A DNA stretch of 64,000 bases, taken from the NCBI GenBank assembly GCA_015039365.1, contig WION01000004.1:682001-746000 (forward strand), in the 5' to 3' direction. Below, piece after piece: positions 33,459 through 45,474 of the stretch. The translations under genes were made by a program, and so were the position numbers. The first letter of the stretch is position 1. The number at the start of each line of letters is the position of its first letter. Under the pieces are notes generated by a model, which was given only the letters and a program-made list of their open reading frames with translations, did not search any database and was not told where the DNA came from. Source of the DNA: Amanita rubescens. Taxonomy: Eukaryota > Basidiomycota > Agaricomycetes > Agaricales > Amanitaceae.

Positions 33459-34554
33459 ATGGAAGAGATTACCGACATGCACAAAACTTTGAATGTCGCT
33501 GTTCTTGGGCCGCTTGGTACCTACACCCACGAGGTAAGACTCGAGCATTTACAGACAAATTTTGTATAACTTGAAAAAATTACAACGTTATAGGCGGCTC
33601 ATAGCAGGTTTGGGTCCGAGGTAATTTATCAGGATAGACAAACAATCACGGGCAAGGAATACCAATATATGTAATAGTTCAGAATACTAATGTCTTTTTA
33701 GATACCATCAATTCATTGTCCGACACTATCCCTATCGCTGTTGTGCCGCAAGAAAACAGTATTTTCGGCAGCGTCATCGAGACCTATGATAATTTTCGCA
33801 GGTCTGAATGTGGTTTTGTTCAGGGCGAGGTGTTATTGAAAGTGAAGCATTGCATTGTCGTAAAGAAAGGGGTAACACTAGGGGAAATTCGACGAGTGAT
33901 GAGCCATGAACAGGTATGCTTCTCGGTGGCTTTTAATTGTCTGGGATTCATGTAGCACATAGGCACTGGGCCAATGTCGTGTCTTTCTCGACACTTATCT
34001 TCCTGGTGTTGAACAGGTCAAGATGCCTTCAACAGCGGCAGCTGCCCGTGCCTTGTTAGATGGTCCGCCAAGTCAAGCAGCCATTTGTTCCAAGTTGTGT
34101 GCCAGCATGTTCAACGGCCTAGATGTTCTAAGAGAAGGTATTCAAACAGGAGATGGTCAGCTAAAAATACCCAACCTTGAATATGGAACTCACGCAGGAG
34201 ATAGTTAACTATACACGCTTTTTAATCATGACAAGAAACAGAGGTAACACAATTCCAAGACAACTTTCAGTAACGGCATGCTACAAAGCAATTTGCCGTA
34301 TACCCGTCCGTTCATTGGCTTCTGATCTTATGCATATCTTCAAGTTAATTGATGCGGGGATGAAAATTGTGCGGATAGACCGCAGACCAGATGTCAGGGC
34401 AACAGCTCCTTTCCAAGATGTTTATTTCATTGAGGTAATGCGAGCGCCGCCTACATCTTCCATTGACCTTGCTACGTGGGCCGCGGAGGTAGATACGTTG
34501 GTTTTGACCATCAAGCAGGCATGTGAAGATGTCGATGTAATTGGCATTTGGTGA
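33459..34554 (+). CDS. PHA2: prephenate dehydratase
   Basis: Enzyme of phenylalanine synthesis: prephenate to phenylpyruvate, water and CO2. Exon 1 begins MEEITDMHKTLNVAVLGPLG and ends GTYTHE; then AAHSRFGSEVIYQDRQTITD, IPIAVVPQENSIFGSVIETY (the PDT substrate region), ALGQCRVFLDTYLPGVEQVK and STAAAARALL. The C-terminal part (NYTRFLIMTRN, then DLMHIFKLIDAGMKIVRIDR) is the ACT-like regulatory domain that binds phenylalanine in relatives. The intron at 33652-33701 begins GCAAGG rather than GT; using it restores the ITDT frame. The gene lies between the two Zn2Cys6 genes and ends 55 bp before the YTH1 start. Confidence 0.88.
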
Positions 34555-34609
34555 ACACATTAGTCATCATGGCATTATTATGTAATAGATGGGTGCTTTA
34601 CACGAAACT

Positions 34610-35678
34610 ATGACCACTGCAAACCCCCTGGCTGGACCATCTCCGTTGAGAGACGTGATTAATCCCCAATTCCATCAGATTAATTTCTCAGTCGAACCAT
34701 ACATCAAGAATGACCTGGGTGTAAAGCTTGACAAAGGTGGTTCACGGTGAAATATTGACGTCGTTCACGACTGACATACCCTCTAGATGATCAAATATGC
34801 AGGCTATCCCTGACCGCCGCTGGCTGCCCTCTTGGCCCCCTACATTGCCCTCTACGTCATACAACACCCTCCGTCCAGAATTTTCAGCCTCCCAAGCAGC
34901 TTCCTACTCACCCGAGAGAAAGGGAGCGTCTTGCTACGGTATGTAAACACTGGTTACGAGGTTTATGTAAGAAAGGAGATGCATGTGAATTCCTTCATGA
35001 ATACAATCTGAGGCGTATGCCAGAATGTTGGTGGTTCGCCAAGTATGGTTATTGCTCTGCAGGGGATGAATGCTTGTATGCCCACCCGAAGGAGCGGCGG
35101 GTCGAGTGTCCGGATTATAATCGTGGTTTTTGTAAACTTGGTACAAATCCGTTTCGTTTGAAATTTCGTATCATTGACCTCCAAAAGGCCCTGATTGCCC
35201 CAGAAAGCATGTTCGGAAAGTTGCCTGTCAGTTGTACCTGACAGGCTTTTGTCCGTTGGGTCCAGATTGTACTCGAGGACAGTGAGTGTACTTTCTAACG
35301 TAGTTCTTTCTTGACCCAACTTACTTTGTGACAGTCCAAAGCCAGATCTACCGCCACCTAAAGCCTACGAACCTCCGCCGCCGCCGTCAACGCGGGACCT
35401 TGGGCCGCCTCCTCCAGGCTATGGAAGATATGCCGACTTCGACAGAGGTAGTTCGCTTGCAAACGCCAGTGCCAATCCACTAGGGTCTGCTCGGCGAAAT
35501 TTAGATGAAGTTATGTGCTTCAAGGTACGGATGGCTGAATGACCTACTCTTGCGTTTCTCACCCTCGGAGTATCAATAGTGTGGCGAGAAGGGGCACTAC
35601 GCCAACCATTGCCGGAATAGAAATGTACCTGGAAACCGTGGTGGAACAGATAGGTCTGCACGTAGATATGAGGACTAA
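34610..35678 (+). CDS. YTH1: mRNA 3'-end processing factor CPSF30/Yth1
   Basis: Zinc-finger subunit of the cleavage and polyadenylation factor, which binds the AAUAAA signal region. The N-terminus reads MTTANPLAGPSPLRD, EPYIKNDLGVKLDK, DDQICRLSLTAAGCPLG. Five CCCH fingers follow: CPLGPLHCPLRH, VCKHWLRGLCKKGDACEFLH, ECWWFAKYGYCSAGDECLYA, VECPDYNRGFCKLGPDCPRK and ACQLYLTGFCPLGPDCTRG. After a Pro-rich linker there is a CCHC knuckle, CFKCGEKGHYANHC, as in plant and animal CPSF30 but not in short yeast Yth1. At least four introns. The mature protein is about 270 residues and ends in an Arg/Gly tail. Confidence 0.92.
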
Positions 35679-36977
35679 GTACTGTACATCTCTGCACTTG
35701 GTGCGCCAATATTAGTAATATTCTTGCGCAAAACGATTTGACTTAAACAATCGCAATACCTTTGGAGGAGACTACATTTTACCCGTGCAACAAAGGACTT
35801 GGAGATGGGCAAAAGTGCATCAACAGACTAAGAAGTCAACTGAAGTGTCCCTGTTGTCTCTAGCGCAGCTGTTGCCTAATCACTATATTTATTGGCATGC
35901 TCGATCCAAGTTGTATGAATTTTCGTCTTGATTTTACCGGATCTGTAGCATGAACAGGACACAAGTAACTGGTCTAATTGAAGGCAATGTTGATATGATC
36001 TGACGCCAGCTGGCTAGCGACTCGTGAGTGAACTTTGCATTTCTTGGTTAATTCTGTTCTGAAGTAGGACAAATTATATCAAGGGTCTCTCACACCAAAG
36101 CGTCGCTTGTTATGGGATCATCAATCTCGGATTCCTATCACAAATGTACGGCTGAATTTAGGGACATGGCAAGGTAAGCCAGGGTGACCGGCGGTGACTT
36201 CTTTTTACTTAGTCCATCAATTCACAGATATCTCGCAATGCGGATTGTGCGCGAACAGTGGTGGCGTCCTAGCCTCTTATAACTATGGGCTTGCTGAAAT
36301 TCGTGTACACTGTCGTTCTCTGCACTGCTTGTACGTAGCACCCTGGACCTGTAGCCTCGACTTGCACATAGCCTCTTGTAGCACCTAACAACCATTCAAG
36401 CGGAGTATTGATGCAACATTTGTTACGCAAGATATATATTAATTCTAACACAGCTCTTTACCTGCGCCGGCCACTGACTGGCACGGCCATCAGCCGTGCA
36501 CTATCCCATCACTCGGAAAATCAAAAACTTTGATGACTATTTCATATCATGCGATGCTAAACCAGCCCCGCAGGCGCAATCCTGTTGGTAACTTGCTGTA
36601 ACCTGGGGGAGTCATTGCACCTACGATCGATTTATTAGTCTTTAGGTGAGTCCGAACCTCGACGAGATGAAGGTGCAAACACGATGCCGCATGACAACAG
36701 ATATTTAAGACGTTTCTGGTGATCTGAACAGTTATGTCAATAGATGGTTATGGATACGATAATGATATAAGCCCATCGACCAAATCACACGCTTTCCGGT
36801 TCTACCTGTCCACCAACAATAACTTTCTTACTTGGATATTAATTTGCGTTATCACATCCCAGTTGAGTCCTGCGGCCTTACCGGTCCAAATGGAACGTCT
36901 GATCTCAATCCAGGTCCCTTGCACTTGAATATAGGTCCATAATCTGAATCGCAGCATCCTTATACCAGTTGTACATA
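35679..36977. other. 1.3-kb stretch without a recognisable gene
   Basis: The longest gene-free stretch in the window, between YTH1 and the second Zn2Cys6 gene. Open frames here (for example 36194-36388 and 36734-36928 on the plus strand) are short and show no family motif, and I found no tRNA-like arms. Composition is rather even. It may contain the promoter of the transcription-factor gene and possibly a non-coding transcript, but nothing in the sequence supports a specific element. Confidence 0.3.
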
Positions 36978-39737
36978 ATGCCCAAGGCATCCAGCACCCA
37001 TTCTAGTAGGCCCGCGTTGAGGCGCAACCAGGTACACCATCACGATGGCGCTGAATAGCTATGCTTATGTTTATCCGTAGGCATGTCGCTCGTGTCGTAG
37101 GAGAAAGCTTGTAAGTTACTTATAATATCGCACGTCTACCAATTCTAAGTGTAAAGAGAAATGCGATGCTGCGCGACCACACTGCGGCACATGTTTCAAG
37201 TATGTTGGGTCATTCATCTACTTGAGTTCAGCGCATTCAACCTTCGTAGACAGTGGCAATCGTTGATCAGTGTGCCCGCGCCAGTGGGCTATGCGTCAGT
37301 TAATTCTTCCCTCGTGTCGACTAGGCTAACGGCCCCAGGCAGGCATCCGCCGGAACCTCAGTGCTCTTACGATCCCGTGGAAGGCCTAACGCTTGCCCCT
37401 GATACCGATCCGGTCGAAAGGATGAGAGAATTGGAGGACGAAATATGTAACTGATGATTTCTCTTTGCGGTCCATGCACTCATTTTTCTTCAGCTCGCTT
37501 GAAGCAGAAACTGTACGAACAACAAATCCGTCGTTCGGTATCCCCAAAACATTGGTCTGCTCCCCTTAACTCCATTGCGCAACCACACGATCCGATCCCA
37601 ACTATGGCTTCCGGTCGCTCATCAGAATTTCCTTCCACCTCATTGAGACGTGTATCCCTCGACGCAGCTGATATGACATCTCGAGAGTCTCATGAATCAA
37701 ACTTTGATAGTGACAATAGAAGCCCTGATGCACAGTCGTCAAACGGCGACCCTTTGTCAGACCTTCTTTATTCTGGCTGGAATCCAGATTTGCCAGATCC
37801 TGCTACACTCGATCATTAGTACGTTTTAATTCTTGTCGTGGGTCCCGTGGTGACAACTAGAGTGACAGTATCGATATCTTTTTCCGATGCGACCCATGCG
37901 GTTCGAGGATATTGCACCAGTCCTCTTTCCTTGCGTCAGTCAAAATGCACCCGAAAGATCCGCTCTTCCCTCATTCTGCAATTTTACACGCTATAGTTAA
38001 GTTTTATGTATCCATGCGATGATCTGGTATTCATAGCCATCTGCCATCTACTCAGTGTGCATCGGCGTCCCGATGGTCGCCTCAGCACGTAATGGAAATG
38101 CCAGACTGGCACGCGGCGTGATCGATTCGCCGAATTTCACGCGGGGAAGACTAGGCAATACATTGATAAAACGATGGCAAGCGGGGAAGACATCCTTTCT
38201 GTGATGCAAGCATGTATTATTTTATCGTGGTATTTTTACCAAGAAGGTCGATGGGTCGAAGTATGGATCTTTGCCGGATTTCAAACGAGAGTAGCTGTTC
38301 CATTGCGGCTCAATTATCCTGGCACGTTCTCTACCCTCGGGGGTAATTCTCCTGGCGCATACTTGGCCCCTCCCAAGGACCTTCGAGACCTAGAGTGTAG
38401 AAGACGTACGTGGTGGATGACTATTCTATTTGATAGAATAGCTTCTGTCGGTGGATGGATACATGCGGTAGATGAGCGAGATATTGGGACAGAGCTTCCT
38501 CTGCGCACGGAGGATTTTGAAGCAGAGGTACGTTGCCGCGATTTGGCTTGTTTCAGCTTACTGACAGTATCGTAGAGGCATATGGCTGACAATCCACAGA
38601 ATTTGGCGTGCCGCGATGTATTCATTAACCACCCGCCCCAATATGCCGATCCGTTCCTTTTACATATCAAGGCCATAATGCTCTTCGGAAAGGTTACGGA
38701 CTTCAACGTGCGTGGTAACCTTCATGCACCAACTCCGCCCAGCAAAAATCAGAATCCTTTCTACTTGGAAGGCTTTGAGTCCTTGGATAAATTGGTTTGT
38801 CACGACTTTCTCGAAAGCTTGCCGCAGATGTACAAGAGCAGTGCTGGCGTAACTGACTCAACGGGAAACTGCGTGTTCGACACGGACTTATATATGGCTC
38901 ATATTATTCCACATGCGTGAGTGGAAGGACATTTGGATCAATCTCTGTCTAACCTGCTGCAAGTGCCACCATCACACTACATAATAGTTATGTTGACTTC
39001 ACGGATCCACAATGCGTTTCGACTGCTCGTTGCGTACACGCGGCCCGTTCGATCCTTGGAGCTTACTACACATTGTCTGCGAGCTCCATGGACATCACAA
39101 GGCTTCACCCATTTGTGACGGTATTTTCTTCCTTATTTTCCGTTCGTCCATTCACGCCATAGGTATAGATTTGCTGGTATTTAGCAGCAGTGGTTCTCAT
39201 TCAGTTATGCAAGTATTTCATCGAGATCAACGATACAGAAAGGGAGTCGACCGTATGGGGAGAAATCAATGTTCTGAGGCATGTGGAACGTATTCAAGCA
39301 TGCCTAAAGGTTGACCTCATCCATTTTCAGGTTCGCAATGCTAACATATGGTCATCGGTCCCCAATCGGGAGTGAGCTTTCCTCTTTTCCTCCTTGAATT
39401 GAATTATCTGATAAAGGAATTAGCACGTCAGGAAAGGCTGCTACAAGGACTCATGGGTGAAATAATCCGCATGACAGCGCAAAAGCAACCTTTGGAGGTC
39501 GGGGTGCCATCATATCGGTTCTCCCATAGAACAGTATTCAGAAAAGACGAGGTAGCAGCTACAGCACCCGAGAGCAGTGCCACAGCTTCTCTATCCAGAA
39601 ATACACGCTACCGAGGGCGGATGAATATTTCGCCAGGTCAGCCAGACGTCATTCCACCCAACGGGGAACCCTCTCGTAATACTGGGTGGGCTACCGGACG
39701 CTCACAACATAGTAGCCACCTTTTTGACATGACATAA
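36978..39737 (+). CDS. Zn2Cys6 transcription factor with fungal_trans domain (copy 2)
   Basis: Related to the gene at 30349. Exon 1 MPKASSTHSSRPALRRNQ, then ACRSCRRRKL (37081-37110), a 48-nt intron, and KCDAARPHCGTCFK, forming the zinc cluster. A short coiled coil (ERMRELEDEI, RLKQKLYEQQI) precedes the fungal_trans domain: DIFFRCDPCGSRILHQSSFL, HAICASASRWSPQHVMEMPD, DRFAEFHAGKTRQYIDKTMA, ILSWYFYQEGRWVEVWIFAG, YPGTFSTLGG and CRRRTWWMTILFDRIASVGG. The C-terminal part holds YVDFTDPQCVSTARCVHAAR and CWYLAAVVLIQLCKYFIEIN. One base (T at 38107) must be skipped to join MPD to GTRRDRFAEF, an apparent insertion. The target genes are unknown. Confidence 0.75.
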
Positions 39738-39810
39738 CTTTAAAATGTTTCGCTCTTACTCTCGTGCCAAGGTATTTAGCAGTTGAATGGCTTGTTTATT
39801 TTGTACGATA

Positions 39811-40681
39811 TCACACTTCCTTATAATTGCCGCTGCCTATTTGTCTCTCCCGTTCCAACATGGCATCAAACTCGGCTTGGTCTGATGTTCTACCACTGGA
39901 GCGCGAGTCGGGTTGATTTCCCTTACCGTGGTGGACAGAGACGCCTGATTCGGAAAGCCGATCTTTCTCTTGTTTTTGTCGTATGGCATCCCAAGAGGAC
40001 ATGGACGTGGATCGCGCGCTCATTGTACGGATTTGTTCCCACTTCGACACTGGCCTTGACGTTGCTTCTGATGTTGATATCGACTCCGAGTTTGCTACCT
40101 CTCGGGTTCCTGATCCTACAGGGACTATTTTTCATAATCACATTTTTGGCTTAATGGATGGGGGACATTTACCGTATTCGGCCACGACTTCAAGCTGCTT
40201 ATCCATGTGAGATCGCCGAATAATAGTAGGTCCTCGGAGGGGAAAACGACCGGTACGATCCTGCACATTATCTAGCGCCATGGCAAAGCCGGAAGGGTCC
40301 TCGAGAGAGCGGACAAAGTTGTAGTGTTTTGTGAGAGTAATTCCGAGGCCAGCTATGTATCCGGTGATGATAGCAACGGATAGGACGGCGGAAGTCTTAA
40401 CAAAAGTCCAGCTTGGCTTGCGAAACGCGAATAAAACGGGAACTGCAGCAACACCTCCAAAGACCTATTTTCTCAAATGAGAAGGAATGTGCAGAGTGGG
40501 TAGATGGTGCAAGTACATGATAATGGCGATGGTAACCTGGTAGGAAGCGCATAGCTAGCTCGTAGTCATTGGTGGTGATATTTCCTGACTCACGCTCTGG
40601 GGCGAGCAGAGCCTCTGTGACGGCGCGTGAAGGGAACGTGCGCCCAGCCCATTCGATGTTGTAGTTGAGTGGAGGGGTCAT
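39811..40681 (-). CDS. small fungal membrane protein of unknown function
   Basis: At least three exons. The N-terminus MTPPLNYNIEWAGRTFPSRA is followed by ESGNITTNDYELAMRFLPG, then VFGGVAAVPVLFAFRKPSWT and TSAVLSVAIITGYIAGLGIT, two candidate membrane spans, and a soluble C-terminus (SSWDAIRQKQEKDRL, QAEFDAMLERERQ). The topology recalls OCIA-domain and other small mitochondrial proteins, but I could not establish homology and assign no function. It starts 33 bp from the divergent RhoGEF. Confidence 0.65.
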
Positions 40682-40714
40682 GATGCACGTGCCCTGCCAC
40701 CCTCTTTCGCGCTC
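40682..40714. promoter_or_regulatory. 33-bp divergent inter-start region with CACGTG box
   Basis: The start codons of the small membrane protein (minus) and the RhoGEF (plus) are separated by 33 bp. A CACGTG palindrome sits at 40686-40691, immediately beside the minus-strand start. This repeats the arrangement seen at 5296-5301. Confidence 0.45.
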
Positions 40715-43664
40715 ATGTCAGAACATCTGCAGACTCCCCATCTCTTTACCACCATAGCCGACGATATCTCCGAACATGTACCCATCATCCCACCAACCCC
40801 ACCCTCTCCAGATACAAAACCAAAGAAGTCCAATCCTCTGATTGACCTCATAGAAACAGAGAGACTGTATGTAGAGAAGCTGACTGGTATCATTCGGGCA
40901 AGTTCTCCTCCAGATTCCATGTCGTACGGCACTGAGATGAATGGTGCCTCAGCGCATTGCAGCTGCATGGTCTCGTTCAAATCTTCCGCCTCCAGAGCTA
41001 GACACTATGTTCAGGAGCATTGAAGTCGTGTATAAGGCTAACAAGAACTTATATTCGGTATGATAACTGAAAATCTACTTCATCACATGTTTACGGTTAT
41101 CAGAAATTGAAAGATATTGGAACCAATCCATCGTCGCCGAAAGCTTTGGGTGACCTCCTGATGAAGTGGGTGCGTGCTCATTTTGATTCTCTTATGGTGT
41201 TTACTTATGGGACAGCGTAGATCGATGATCTAGAGACGCCATACACAAGTTATTGCAACAAATACTGCTGTGGCTTCGATGAGTGGGAACCTGTGAAATC
41301 TAATCAAAAGGTGCCGGAAGTCTTGAAGAACTTCACTGCGTCGTTTCCGCCATCTCCGAACGAGCAGTCACCTTGGACATTGGATACCTTGTTCCTTCTT
41401 CCTAAGGGAAGGCTCAGGTACTACCGAAGATTATATAACCGCTTATTAAAGGGCACCGTTGCCGGAAAGAATGATCATCGTCTCCTCACGAGTGCGCTGG
41501 AGAAACTTGATGCGTTGCTGGATATCCTTGAATCTCGACAATCTATCAAAGTCGGAGGATTAAGTCAACAAGGATCGCCGAGGCTGGAAACCGAGGACGA
41601 TGTGGTCATTGACTTGCGAACACAGAGCATATTGAACGCAATCGAGAATCCCCGTGAACTGGTGTCGAATTCTGTGGTAAATCAAGACGATATTTCATCA
41701 GGGAGGGGTATACCCGGAAGGTCGGTTTCCGTCCTAACAGAACTGTTCAACAACTCAGGCTTGACAGCCCACCTAATGACATACCATCGTCATTCAATCC
41801 AAAACTGACCCCTACACCAAGGATGTCAATAAACGATCTCGAGATACGGTTGTGCACTGAAAAAACACGGGATATTTTCACGATGAACCTGAAGGTCTAT
41901 CCATTCGGTGCCTTGGCGATGATTAGACAATTGACCGTACATGATCTAGGCTGTCCGTTTGCAAATATCCCCCCAATATCTCACTTTTACTCGAGAAATA
42001 AGGTTCTCCACGGACGTTTTGATACGCTTCGCATCCAAAGCGACAAATACCGAAGTTATCCATCGCGGAGGATATGTTGTTATCCTTTCGGACTTATTCC
42101 TCATCTGTGAGAGGATGACGCCAGAAGAGAAGGCTCGTCGTGAACCCAACCCAGCTGACCTGTGGCTATGTTATCCCCCCTTGGCTGGAAAAGTTCTGCG
42201 ATGTGCAGAAGTAGAAGGACAATGTAAGGATTAGCACAACTTACAATCTTTAGCTAAGACATCGCTGAATGCCTGTCAGCACATACTCTACAAGTTGCGA
42301 TTATGAAGAAAGAATTTCTCATAATGGAGACAGATTCGGCGAATACACGGGACGTTCTCGTAAAGCATCTTAGAGAATGCATTGACTTTTCTGCTTCTTG
42401 TGAGTGGGACCATAGTACTTCAATCCTGGTAGCATTTATTCTCAGTTCAGTGCCACCACCCTCAAAAGAACCCCCACCTCCCGTACCCCCATTGAAGGTC
42501 CCTTCCGACAAGAATCCAATGCGTTCAGACTTCGACCAACCACACAATATACAGCTCAGTCGGAACGTTCCATCGACGGGTGATCGAGAAACACCGCGTT
42601 ATCCTTACCGACAGGATTCTCTTCCTCGTCCCTCGTATGACTCAACTGCAAAGTTGGCGAATAGTGTGTCTAACTTGACGTTGGGCCCCGAAGCCCAGCT
42701 ACAACGAGGGGCCCAAAGAATCCCGGCTATTCATGATTCTACAACTGGACCTTCGTATGCGACGGGCTTTACTGCCAGATCACACGATCAACCTCGGAGA
42801 CCAAATGCCATTCCTGATGTTCCACCATATGCACAGAATATCGCAAATTCCCGATCCCTCCCTCTATTCGGAGGACCTCCGACTAATTTCAACCAACCGA
42901 TGCCTATTCAACCCCAAGAACAACCAGGTTTTCCACGGCAGATCCCCCCACCACACCAACAAGCACCTTTAATGTCTATGCAGCCAGCAATGCATCCTGC
43001 GAATAGTTTTCCACGTGGACGACCTCCCTCTGAGACGAGCATTTCCCAAGCGGCCGTGCGGAAATCTTCCTCGATGCGTTCATTGGCGTCGCAGTATTCC
43101 CAGCAAGAGCGGTCCATTCCACATCCGCCATTACCCGGCCATCTGGCTGAATATAGCCAGCCCATACCTAGAACCGGTTCGGTGGGAAATTTGCGTACTT
43201 CAACGTCTAGCCGTCCGGTACTGCCATCGGCGCAATTGAGTTCTCGTGGATCCTCAATGGCTGAGCCCTCATTCGATGATCCTAGCCCTCCAGGATCCCC
43301 AACCGCAGATTTCAAACCAGATCTTGGTCCGGTGACATCCAGTGTCTCGGCTCAGATGAAATGTAAAGTTTTCCTCCAGCAGCATCACGCTCAATGGAAG
43401 TCCCTTGGCTCCGCAAGGTTGATATTATACTGTCAAAATCCCACCAACATCAAACAACTTGTTGTGCAATCAAATAAATCAGTGCTCATTTCAACGATTG
43501 TCATGATAGATGGTGTTGAACGGGTTGGAAAAACAGGTATTGCCATCGAGTTGAGCGATAAAGGCGCACGCACTGGTATTATCTATATGTTACAACTGCA
43601 GAACGAGACATCAGCAGTTCGATTGTTTGATAGTTTACTCGCTGGTTCAGATAGATCAAGATAG
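40715..43664 (+). CDS. RhoGEF (DH domain with PH-like region)
   Basis: Guanine nucleotide exchange factor for a Rho-family GTPase. The DH domain begins NPLIDLIETERLYVEKLTGI and continues LDTMFRSIEVVYKANKNLYS, KLKDIGTNPSSPKALGDLLM and YCNKYCCGFDEWEPVKSNQK. A PH-like segment follows (LTFTREIRFSTDVLIRF, GGYVVILSDLFLICERMTPE, LWLCYPPLAGKVLR). A long Pro/Ser-rich linker leads to a compact C-terminal domain (KCKVFLQQHHAQWKSLGSAR, LISTIVMIDGVERVGKTGIA). Several short introns break the first half. Rac at 25.6 kb is a candidate partner, which is inference only. It is head to head with a small membrane protein and tail to tail (35 bp) with the exonuclease gene. Confidence 0.83.
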
Positions 43665-43699
43665 TCCAAGAATTCACATCTGTTACCTCTACATCATTT

Positions 43700-45408
43700 C
43701 TAACTTTGACTTGGGATTATAGAATGCCAGTATAGCTCAGCAGCTAATGAAATATGGTCGCTCCCACAAACACCCTGCTGTGGTAACCCTGGTTCCAGAT
43801 TCTCACTAAGGTGGGGTGCTAGCAATCCGAGTACCTTGAGTGTTAGAGCCTTCGACGTCCAGAACAAATATATAGTCTAGAACCAGAAGATCAGTCAACT
43901 AAGATAAGATATGTGATAATGGAGAATTACCCAAGACTGTTTTCCAGTAGTGAGCGTAACTAGTATATTCAGGCTCGCAAGTACCGCGTCTACCCTGTAA
44001 AGAAGAGAACCGATCACCGAACGTCCTGAAATCATTATTCGTATATATCCTGCTCTGGCGCAGACCGATGTCGTAAACACTTTTCAACTGTATGTTTTTA
44101 AAGAGCGACTGAAGTTCCGCGACGGACAGAAGACCATCGGCCTCCGTTGCCATTCGTGCGTTGGTTATATCTCTGTCGGGATCTACACCCTCTTCTTCAT
44201 TATCCGACGAGACGAGTTTGTTAGCCTCCGAGACTGTAGGATCGACTGATACGTGGACGACGCGAGATCCTTCAATGCATGCCACCTGTTCCGACAACAA
44301 TGGGTCACCGACTATCAAAGCATAAGCGGGATCACTGGGAGCAAAGTTGAAATCTGGGACACGGAATGAACACCGGAATGGGATCAACACCAGTATGAGC
44401 AATCACCTCCAGCAATTACACACGGCCAATGGCCAAATCCCATTCTAGATTGATATTTCACAATCTCTCGCACTAAAATTCCAGCTTGCCTTCGAAAAAA
44501 TGTGTTAAGTACTGTACGCAGGCAAAAATCCTAATATGACCACCTAGCCCTCTCGTAAGCGTATCTGGCTTTCTTCAGCATATCCAATCAAAGACAAGGC
44601 AGCAACATACTTGGGGTGCCAAAATAAATGTGTCGTTGCAATAATCACACCCTGATTGTCGTCGCCAACGCTTTTCAGAGCAACTATTATACCTATGTTT
44701 CTGGTTCGAAAGCTCCGACCTGTGCGCGCACGTTCGCCTTCGGTCTCCCGGACTTCTTCTTGATCATATCTCACAAGATGATCGGAAACCTTGGTGAATA
44801 GCGTCTGCTTGTATGCGATCAGGCATCCATGTTTTTTTCCGGGTCCCGCCCCGTAACAGTGAGAGTATTGTGCTTTTTCTAGCACCGGAATGAGCTTTTC
44901 TAGTCGATCTACCTCCTGCTTGAGAACGTTAAACACGCCAAACGTGTAATCGGCTGATCTATTACCTGAAGGCACATGATATCCGGCTGGTGAGACAAAA
45001 TTTCTTTGTGAAGCATCGGTTCTCTTTGATTAGCCTTGAGACATTGACTGGTCGGGAATAATTCGCGCCCTAGTCATCATGTTTGCAAGATATTATTTCT
45101 AGATAAAATCAACTTACGAACGAGAGATTGGGCGAGCAACTTTTTTCAATGTACCCATACGTCAAAATGCGACCCTGGATCGATAGCATAATACGTACGT
45201 TAAAAGTAAGTATCTTGGCACGAAGGCCATTTCCATTGGACTTCTGGCCATCCTCCAAAGATATCCAAGATCGTCGTATAATCAAATCTTCGCCACATTC
45301 ACCGTCTGGAGTCGTAGATGAGGGCCTGGCTTCATGCTGCCTAAGTCTATTTAGCCTCCGCCGTTCTCTGAGGACGAGCTGCTCAGGGGTTAGTTCATTA
45401 GAGGGCAT
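43700..45408 (-). CDS. Ngl2/CCR4-type exonuclease-endonuclease-phosphatase protein
   Basis: Member of the EEP family near yeast Ngl2, an RNA 3' exonuclease that trims 5.8S rRNA. Motifs: LRAKILTFN, RELFPTSQCLKANQREPMLH, QPDIMCLQ joined to EVDRLEKLIPVLEKAQYSH (catalytic Glu), GPGKKHGCLIAYK, IATTHLFWHPK, IAGDFNFAPSDPAY (GDFN), LDYIFVLD, and VLGLLAPHLSENLEPGL with GVCGSDHISLAAEL (SDH). The DYIFVLD frame and the SDH frame differ by one base near 43865-43875, and no intron of reasonable size fixes it, so a one-base insertion or assembly error is likely. Without correction the protein would end at 43806 and lose the SDH motif. The start could also be at 45417. Confidence 0.72.
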
Positions 45409-45474
45409 GACCGACAAACAGATGTCAATAAGAAGCAGCTCGGAATCGCAAAACGTCGGAGCGCGTCGTGTTGA

